Of a stretch of DNA of 64,000 bases, positions 59,245-64,000 are shown piece by piece. Below the pieces are notes generated by a model. The model was not told where the DNA came from and made no database searches. It worked only from the letters and a program-made list of their open reading frames with translations. Every line of letters starts with the position of its first letter. Positions within the stretch are counted from its first letter, which is position 1. The DNA is from Qipengyuania huizhouensis. GTDB taxonomy: Bacteria; Pseudomonadota; Alphaproteobacteria; Sphingomonadales; Sphingomonadaceae. The stretch covers positions 117,322 through 181,321 of the forward strand of contig NZ_JAIGNT010000005.1 of assembly GCF_019711635.1 (NCBI RefSeq), given 5' to 3'. The translations under genes and the position numbers were made by a program.

Positions 59245-59369
59245 TGCCTATCTGGTTCGAAGTCATCGTCCTGATGCTTGTCGCCTATACTCTGGGCCTT
59301 ACTCTCGGATGGGTGGCCTGGGGGCGTGCTTCGTTGGGCGACAATGAGACAACGGAGGAAGAAAAGTGA
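59244..59369 (+). CDS. 41-residue small membrane protein
   Basis: A short gene too small for most callers. The product starts MPIWFEVIVLMLVAYTLGLT, has one helix and a Glu-rich tail ending ETTEEEK. The ATG overlaps the OmpA stop (TGATG) and its end overlaps the GTG start of the next gene (GTGA), so translation coupling on both sides supports it. No family recognised; probably a bitopic inner-membrane peptide acting with its neighbours. Confidence 0.75.
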   Translation: MPIWFEVIVLMLVAYTLGLTLGWVAWGRASLGDNETTEEEK

Positions 59370-59881
59370 GCGAACTACTCGCCGAAAACTGGATCCTGCT
59401 GGCAATCGCCCTGATCATCGGTCTTGTCGTTGCCTGGTACCTGTTCCGCAGCAATCGCCGCACCCGGGTGACAGGCACAAGAACGGATGTTCTCGACGAG
59501 GGCGCCGAACGTGCGCAGCGCAATTCCGCGCTGGTCGACAGCCCGCCCGCCGCGGCGCGCGAGCCGGAGCAAGTGGTCACGCCCGGGGCTGTGGGCGGCG
59601 CGGGTGCCGCAGTCTCTGCCGCCGCAGACGCTTCGCAGGCCAAGGGCGACGATCTCACCCGGATCAAGGGGGTCGGCCCCAAGCTGGCTGCATCTCTGCG
59701 GGATCTCGGCGTCACGAGCTTTTCGCAGATCGCCAGCTGGGACGAGGCGGAAATCGACCGTATCGATGCGCGGCTCGGCCGGTTCCAGGGCCGCATACGC
59801 CGTGACGACTGGACCGGGCAGGCACGCCTGCTGGCCGAGGGCGACACCGATGGTTTTGCGCGGAAGTACGGCCGCGCCTGA
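59366..59881 (+). CDS. Membrane-anchored helix-hairpin-helix protein
   Basis: A 171-residue protein starting with GTG 59366. One N-terminal transmembrane helix (WILLAIALIIGLVVAWYLF, about 9-27) is followed by a basic patch, an Ala/Gly/Pro-rich linker (about 48-90) and a C-terminal helix-hairpin-helix domain (DLTRIKGVGPKLAASLRDLG at about 97-116, then FSQIASWDEAEIDRIDARLG). This domain type is found in DNA-binding and some respiratory-complex-associated proteins; here it may bind nucleic acid at the membrane or be a protein-protein module. It is the third gene of the ompA-like/41-residue/HHH unit. Confidence 0.82.
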   Translation: MSELLAENWILLAIALIIGLVVAWYLFRSNRRTRVTGTRTDVLDEGAERAQRNSALVDSPPAAAREPEQVVTPGAVGGAGAAVSAAADASQAKGDDLTRIKGVGPKLAASLRDLGVTSFSQIASWDEAEIDRIDARLGRFQGRIRRDDWTGQARLLAEGDTDGFARKYGRA

Positions 59882-59947
59882 GTCAGGAACCTTCTCCCGT
59901 CCGGCCCATTGGTAATCATTGGGTCGATACGACCGAGGAGAGTCTGG

Positions 59948-60316
59948 ATGGGACAGCCCCAGCCGATACGCGTGCTCGTCGCCGAAGATGAAATGATCAT
60001 TGGCTACGACCTGTGCGACACTGTGTCCGAAGCAGGATATCTGGTCGAAGGCCCCTTCGACAACCTGTCGAGCGCGATGCTCGCCTTCCAGAAATCCAAA
60101 CCCGACATCGCGATCCTCGACGTGCAGTTGGGGGACGGCATCGTCTACCCGCTCGCCGAACAGATGATGGCCGAGAATGTGAAAGTGATTTTCCATTCGG
60201 GCCAGCTGACCCCCAACGACGTCGCAATCCGTTTTCCCGATGTCGAAATGCTGTCCAAGCCCTGCCCTCCGGCCGAAGTCATCCACTCGGTCCGGCGCGC
60301 TGCCCGGCACCACTGA
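59948..60316 (+). CDS. Single-domain response regulator
   Basis: A 122-residue CheY-like receiver without output domain. The acidic pocket E12-D13-E14, phosphoacceptor D58 in AILDVQLGDG, the Ser/Thr switch S84 (VIFHSGQL) and K104 in LSKPCPP are all present, so it should be phosphorylated. Single-domain receivers of this kind in alphaproteobacteria are partners of HWE/HisKA_2 kinases and of the general stress response. No kinase is adjacent. GAGGAGAG precedes ATG 59948, which is preferred over ATG 59909. Confidence 0.92.
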   Translation: MGQPQPIRVLVAEDEMIIGYDLCDTVSEAGYLVEGPFDNLSSAMLAFQKSKPDIAILDVQLGDGIVYPLAEQMMAENVKVIFHSGQLTPNDVAIRFPDVEMLSKPCPPAEVIHSVRRAARHH

Positions 60317-60419
60317 TCGGCTATTCGGCGGGGCGCGGAACTTCGCGTCCAGCCACCTCGTCAAACAAGCTCAAGTCGGGCAAGGCAATTCGCATGGGAC
60401 GTGATATGATGCCCCCGCG

Positions 60420-60857
60420 ATGCCAAGGCTCGATAACTTCATTGCGCTCGATGGCGCAGACAAGCTCGCCTCCCTCGAGGCGTTCGGCCTGTTGCTATAC
60501 GCCAAGTTCGCGATCGCCCGGGTACCTCCCACCCGCTGGCGTTCCCACTTTATGACAGTGGCTCCGGCAGAGAGCGGATCGCGCGACATCGCCACCATCC
60601 GCAGGGTCCGGCTTGCCATCCTGAGAGCGCTGTCACTCACGGTGGGCGCGGACAATTGCCTGCCGCAAGCCCTCGCCGCGCGCTGGATGCTGGAGCGCCG
60701 CGGAATTCCAGCGAACCTCTTCATCGGCACCCAGTGCGACGCTGAAGGGAAACCTCGCATACACGCCTGGCTGAAAGTGGGCGACGAATGGGTCACGGGA
60801 CTGTGCGACGAGGCGCGGTACACGCTCATCGCATCAGGCGATGCGGAGACAGCCTGA
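60420..60857 (+). CDS. Lasso-peptide B2-like transglutaminase-fold protein (orphan)
   Basis: A 145-residue protein of the small transglutaminase-like group that includes the lasso-peptide leader protease (B2 protein). The catalytic Cys is in ADNCLPQALAARWMLERRG (about residue 80) and His in HAWLKVGDEWVTG (about residue 115), with a preceding helical part. No lasso precursor, PqqD-like B1 or asparagine-synthetase-like C protein is nearby, so it may serve an unrelated peptide. The gene sits alone between a response regulator and a glutaryl-CoA dehydrogenase gene. Confidence 0.8.
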   Translation: MPRLDNFIALDGADKLASLEAFGLLLYAKFAIARVPPTRWRSHFMTVAPAESGSRDIATIRRVRLAILRALSLTVGADNCLPQALAARWMLERRGIPANLFIGTQCDAEGKPRIHAWLKVGDEWVTGLCDEARYTLIASGDAETA

Positions 60858-60917
60858 CAACCCCTTGCGCGCCGATGCGCTAACTGCCATCGGCAGGTGA
60901 AGTTCAAAGGAGACCCC

Positions 60918-62102
60918 ATGGCCGGAATGGTGCCGTTCGACTGGCAGGACCCGTTCAATCTCGACGACCAGCTGACCGAGGAAGAGCGGATGATCCGCGA
61001 CGCCGCGCATGGTTTTGCGCAAGGCGAACTCCAACCTCGTGTGATCGAGGGTTTTTCCAAGGAACTCGATGCCCCCGAACTCTTCCCGATGATGGGAGAG
61101 GCCGGCCTGCTCGGCGCGACCATCCCCGAAGAATATGGCGGCGCAGGCGCTGGCTATGTGGCCTACGGCCTGATCGCGCGCGAGATCGAGCGGGTGGACA
61201 GCGGCTATCGCTCGATGGCCAGCGTCCAGTCCAGCCTCGTGATGTATCCGATCCATGCCTATGGTTCGGAAGAGCAACGCAGGAAATATCTCCCCGGCCT
61301 CGCCAACGGCCAGCTGATCGGCTGCTTTGGATTGACCGAACCCGATGCGGGCAGCGACCCGGCGGGCATGAAGACGACCGCCAAGAAGGTCGACGGGGGC
61401 TATGTCCTCAACGGCTCCAAGACATGGATTTCCAATTCGCCCTTCGCCGATGTCTTCGTCGTCTGGGCGAAGAGCGAGGGGCATGGCGGCGGCATTCGCG
61501 GCTTCGTGCTGGAAAAGGGCATGAAAGGTCTTTCCGCTCCCAAGATCGAAGGCAAGATTTCGCTCCGCGCCTCCACCACCGGCATGATCGTGATGGACGA
61601 GGTCGAGGTGGGCGAAGACGCGCTGCTACCCGAGGTGCAGGGTCTCAAGGGCCCCTTCGGCTGCCTCAACCGCGCACGATACGGCATCAGCTGGGGCGCG
61701 ATGGGCGCTGCCGAATTCTGCATGCACGCCGCGCGCCAATACGGGCTCGATCGCCAGCAATTCGGCGTACCGCTCGCCAGCAAGCAGCTCTACCAACTCA
61801 AGCTCGCCGACATGATGACCGAAATTTCGCTCGGCCTGCAGGCCTCCCTGCGCGTCGGCCGACTGATGGACGAAGGCAAGTTCGCGCCCGACATGATCTC
61901 CATCGTCAAGCGCAACAATGTCGGCAAGGCTCTCGATATCGCGCGCAAGTCCCGCGATATGCACGGCGGCAACGGGATTTCGGAAGAATACCAGGTCATC
62001 CGCCACATGGTGAACCTGGAGACGGTGAACACCTACGAAGGCACGCATGATGTCCACGCGCTGATCCTGGGGCGCGCCATCACGGGGATTGCAGCATTTT
62101 GA
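60918..62102 (+). CDS. gcdH: Glutaryl-CoA dehydrogenase-type acyl-CoA dehydrogenase
   Basis: A 394-residue FAD enzyme. The N-terminal block [20 protein letters not shown] and C-terminal [19 protein letters not shown] are characteristic of glutaryl-CoA dehydrogenase, with catalytic Glu374 in TYEGTHD. Other acyl-CoA dehydrogenase parts ([36 protein letters not shown]) are intact. It decarboxylates glutaryl-CoA to crotonyl-CoA in lysine, tryptophan and hydroxylysine breakdown. ATG 60918 is preferred because AAGGAGA lies just upstream. Its stop overlaps the maiA ATG (TGATG). Confidence 0.95.
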   Translation: MAGMVPFDWQDPFNLDDQLTEEERMIRDAAHGFAQGELQPRVIEGFSKELDAPELFPMMGEAGLLGATIPEEYGGAGAGYVAYGLIAREIERVDSGYRSMASVQSSLVMYPIHAYGSEEQRRKYLPGLANGQLIGCFGLTEPDAGSDPAGMKTTAKKVDGGYVLNGSKTWISNSPFADVFVVWAKSEGHGGGIRGFVLEKGMKGLSAPKIEGKISLRASTTGMIVMDEVEVGEDALLPEVQGLKGPFGCLNRARYGISWGAMGAAEFCMHAARQYGLDRQQFGVPLASKQLYQLKLADMMTEISLGLQASLRVGRLMDEGKFAPDMISIVKRNNVGKALDIARKSRDMHGGNGISEEYQVIRHMVNLETVNTYEGTHDVHALILGRAITGIAAF

Positions 62103-62743
62103 TGAAGCTTCACGGATATTATCGCAGCTCCACCTCCTATCGCCTGCGCATCGCGCTGGAACTGAAGGGGATCGGTTACGAATATGTCCCCGTGAACCTG
62201 CTCATCTCCGAACAGAAGGGCGAGGCTTTCACCAGCCGAAACCCGTTCGGCTCGGTCCCCCTGCTCGAGGCGGACGGCAAGGACCGCGTGCAGTCGATGG
62301 CGCAGATCGAGTGGCTGGACGAAGCCTATCCGGACAAGCCCCTGCTGCCGAAAGATGTCGACGATCGCTACGTCGCGCGCGAACTGGCCTATGCCATCGC
62401 CACCGAACTGCACGCCCCGCTCAACCTGCCGGTGCTCAAATACCTCAAGGATCCGCTGGGCCATTCGCAGGACGAGATCGACACGTGGTATCGCCACTGG
62501 CTGGCGCGCACGCTCGATCCGGTCGAGGCGCGCCTGGCGCAGCTCGGCACGGGCGATTTCCTGTTCGACCGGCCCGGATTCTTCGAAGTCGTGCTGCTGC
62601 CGCAGGTCTACAACGCGCGCCGCTTCGCGTTCGATTTCGCTGACAAGCCGCATATCGAACGGATCGAAAAGGCCTGCCTTGCATTGCCAGAGTTCCAGCG
62701 CGCCCATCCGGACGCGCAGCCAGACAATCCAGAAAACCAATAA
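62102..62743 (+). CDS. maiA: Maleylacetoacetate isomerase
   Basis: A 213-residue zeta-class glutathione transferase that isomerises maleylacetoacetate to fumarylacetoacetate in tyrosine breakdown. The GSH-site segment YYRSSTSYRLRIALELKGI replaces the usual SSCS with SSTS, keeping the first catalytic Ser. NPFGSVPLLEAD and SMAQIEWLDEAYPD (GSH carboxylate site) follow, and the C-terminal helical domain is complete. ATG 62102 overlaps the gcdH stop; fahA follows after 12 bases. Confidence 0.94.
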   Translation: MKLHGYYRSSTSYRLRIALELKGIGYEYVPVNLLISEQKGEAFTSRNPFGSVPLLEADGKDRVQSMAQIEWLDEAYPDKPLLPKDVDDRYVARELAYAIATELHAPLNLPVLKYLKDPLGHSQDEIDTWYRHWLARTLDPVEARLAQLGTGDFLFDRPGFFEVVLLPQVYNARRFAFDFADKPHIERIEKACLALPEFQRAHPDAQPDNPENQ

Positions 62744-62755
62744 GAGAGGACACCC

Positions 62756-63766
62756 ATGAAACTCGCCACGCTCAAGGACGGAACCCGCGACGGCAAGCTG
62801 GTCGTCGTCTCGAAAGACCTCACCCGCTACTGCGCCGCCGACAATATTGCGCCCACGCTGCAGCATGCACTCGACAATTGGGACCAGCTCGCCCCGAAGC
62901 TCGACGCGCTCTACCGCGATGTCGAACACCAGGCCTGCCCGACCGAGCGTTTTCACGAGCGCGAGGCGCATTCGCCGTTGCCCCGTGCCTATCAGTGGGC
63001 GGACGGTTCGGCCTACATCAATCACGTCGAACTGGTGCGCAAGGCGCGCGGTGCCGAGGTGCCGGAGAGCTTCTATCACGACCCGCTGATGTACCAGGGG
63101 GGCAGCGACAAGTTCCTCGCCCCGCGTGACGATATCCCGCTGAAGGACACCAAGTGGGGTTGCGACATGGAAGGCGAAATCGCGGTCATCACCGACGATG
63201 TGCCGATGGGCGTCTCGTCCGAACAGGCGGCGGATCACATCAAGCTGGTCATGCTGGTGAACGACGTGTCCTTGCGCGGCCTCATCCCGGGCGAACTGGC
63301 GAAGGGCTTCGGCTTCTTCCAGTCCAAGCCGGCCAGCGCTTTCAGCCCCGTTGCGGTCACGCCAGACGAACTGGGCGATGCATGGAAAGGCAGCGTCATC
63401 CACCTGCCGCTGATGGTCGATTACAATGGCGAGCCCTTCGGCCGCGCCAATGCGGGTGTCGATGCGACCTTCAGCCTCGCCGATCTCGTCGCCCATGCGG
63501 CGAAGACCCGCGATCTGGGCGCAGGCACGATTATCGGTTCGGGCACGGTATCCAACCAGGGGCCGGACGGCGATCCGGGCAAGCCGGTGGCCGAAGGAGG
63601 CCTCGGCTACAGCTGCATCGCGGAAATCCGCATGATCGAAACCATCGCCAGCGGCGAAGCCAAAACGCGTTTCATGCAGCCGGGCGATACCGTGCGGGTG
63701 GAGATGAAGGATGCAGACGGTCACTCGATCTTCGGCGCGATAGAGCAGAAGGTCGTGGAGGCCTGA
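62756..63766 (+). CDS. fahA: Fumarylacetoacetate hydrolase family protein
   Basis: A 336-residue enzyme expected to split fumarylacetoacetate into fumarate and acetoacetate, the last step of tyrosine breakdown. It has the N-terminal SH3-like domain and the FAH core with acidic metal ligands (WGCDMEGEIAVITDD, where Asp/Glu bind the divalent metal), VMLVNDVSLRGLIPGELAKG, PVAVTPDELG and FSLADLVAHAAKTRDLGAGT. AGAGAGGA precedes the ATG. It is the last gene of gcdH-maiA-fahA. Confidence 0.95.
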   Translation: MKLATLKDGTRDGKLVVVSKDLTRYCAADNIAPTLQHALDNWDQLAPKLDALYRDVEHQACPTERFHEREAHSPLPRAYQWADGSAYINHVELVRKARGAEVPESFYHDPLMYQGGSDKFLAPRDDIPLKDTKWGCDMEGEIAVITDDVPMGVSSEQAADHIKLVMLVNDVSLRGLIPGELAKGFGFFQSKPASAFSPVAVTPDELGDAWKGSVIHLPLMVDYNGEPFGRANAGVDATFSLADLVAHAAKTRDLGAGTIIGSGTVSNQGPDGDPGKPVAEGGLGYSCIAEIRMIETIASGEAKTRFMQPGDTVRVEMKDADGHSIFGAIEQKVVEA

Positions 63767-63837
63767 TCGCTAGGCGGGAGCGGCAAGCAGACATGCAAAA
63801 ACATCCGGCGGCGAGCCCGGACCTAACGCCGTGGGAA

Positions 63838-63925
63838 GCACCTGCGCTCAAGCAGCCCGAGGGGCGGTAGCGCAGATAAAGAGCACCTGCGCTCAAGTAG
63901 CCCGAAGGGCGGTAGCGCAGATAAA
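63838..63925. repeat. Tandem 43-bp palindromic repeat (REP-like)
   Basis: Two 43-bp copies (63838-63880 and 63883-63925) differ at two positions and are 2 bases apart. Each contains CTGCGCT...AGCGCAG (7-bp arms) around an inner GCCC/GGGC pairing, so it folds as a two-level hairpin. The sequence beyond it ends in GAGAATGACGGGGAC, similar to common intergenic repeats of sphingomonads. The rest of 63767-64000 holds no supported gene. Confidence 0.8.
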
Positions 63926-64000
63926 ACAGATCACGCGGCCGGGCGAACCTTGCGCGAGGCGAGGCGTAGCTCCCGAGAGCGAGAATGACGGGGACCTTTT

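Noticed and set aside
60317..60917. Complete lasso-peptide gene cluster around the B2-like gene
   Set aside because: No precursor, PqqD-like or asparagine-synthetase-like gene is found on either strand nearby.
63793..63870. 25-residue open frame starting MQKHPAASPDLTPWEAP
   Set aside because: There is no ribosome-binding site and the end lies inside the palindromic repeat, so coding is not supported.
1..64000. Prophage, insertion sequence, integron or tRNA genes
   Set aside because: No transposase, integrase, phage structural gene, CRISPR array or cloverleaf-type tRNA sequence was recognised; only ssrA was found among stable RNAs.

Overview
The window looks like a stretch of chromosome from an alphaproteobacterium of the order Sphingomonadales, most likely the Erythrobacteraceae (Erythrobacter or Qipengyuania type). 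The main reasons are a circularly permuted two-piece tmRNA gene whose tag reads ANDNEALALAA, the pepA/holC and lptD-surA-pdxA-rsmA arrangement, large sphingomonad-type TonB-dependent receptors, a hemC-hemD-mitofilin-like block, and high GC content throughout. The assignment comes from gene content only. Almost every gene is intact; only the left-edge gene is cut off.

Layout. 1-2.2 kb: the end of a sulfotransferase-like gene, an NTF2-like protein, ndk, a lipoprotein and holC, which appears to start on the rare codon ATC. 2.2-9.5 kb: pepA, then the outer-membrane assembly operon lptD-surA-pdxA-rsmA. 9.5-16.2 kb: a PilZ protein, malate synthase G, and an arginine-succinylation unit (M20 hydrolase, astA, astB). 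16.2-17 kb: ssrA and mscL. 17-20.7 kb: LemA, two TPM proteins, a NUDIX hydrolase and an SDR. 20.7-21.4 kb: a compact envelope-stress-like operon with two 39-residue paralogous membrane peptides and a PspC protein. It lies behind a sigma-54 promoter and an 8-bp inverted repeat. 21.4-26.5 kb: recF and a tesA/ybbA/ybbP-like block. 26.5-35.3 kb: two TonB-dependent receptors, typA, and a beta-propeller phytase coupled to the second receptor.

35.3-35.8 kb is the longest gene-free stretch besides ssrA. It carries seven 9-bp direct repeats phased at 20-21 bp upstream of putP. 35.8-39 kb: putP, a VOC protein, an extensin-like lipoprotein and a LuxR-type regulator with a degenerate receiver. 39.2-43.2 kb: a four-gene operon of circularly permuted ATP-grasp, alpha-E protein, transglutaminase-like protease and the proteasome-related peptidase Anbu, with an alpha/beta hydrolase just upstream. 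44-52 kb: an EF-hand/DUF3617-like lipoprotein, uvrB, an S10 peptidase, a DsbD-type protein and a UbiH-type monooxygenase. 52-58.5 kb: mitofilin-like, hemD and hemC diverging from tsaD, gpsA and a polysaccharide flippase. 58.5-61 kb: OmpA-like, a 41-residue membrane peptide, a helix-hairpin-helix protein, a single-domain response regulator and an orphan protein resembling lasso-peptide protease B2. 61-63.8 kb: glutaryl-CoA dehydrogenase, maleylacetoacetate isomerase and fumarylacetoacetate hydrolase. Two 43-bp palindromic repeats close the right end.

The most promising under-described items are the sigma-54/IR/twin-peptide/PspC module, the 21-bp repeat array before putP, and the Anbu/ATP-grasp operon. 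The Anbu operon is a known but functionally unresolved association.
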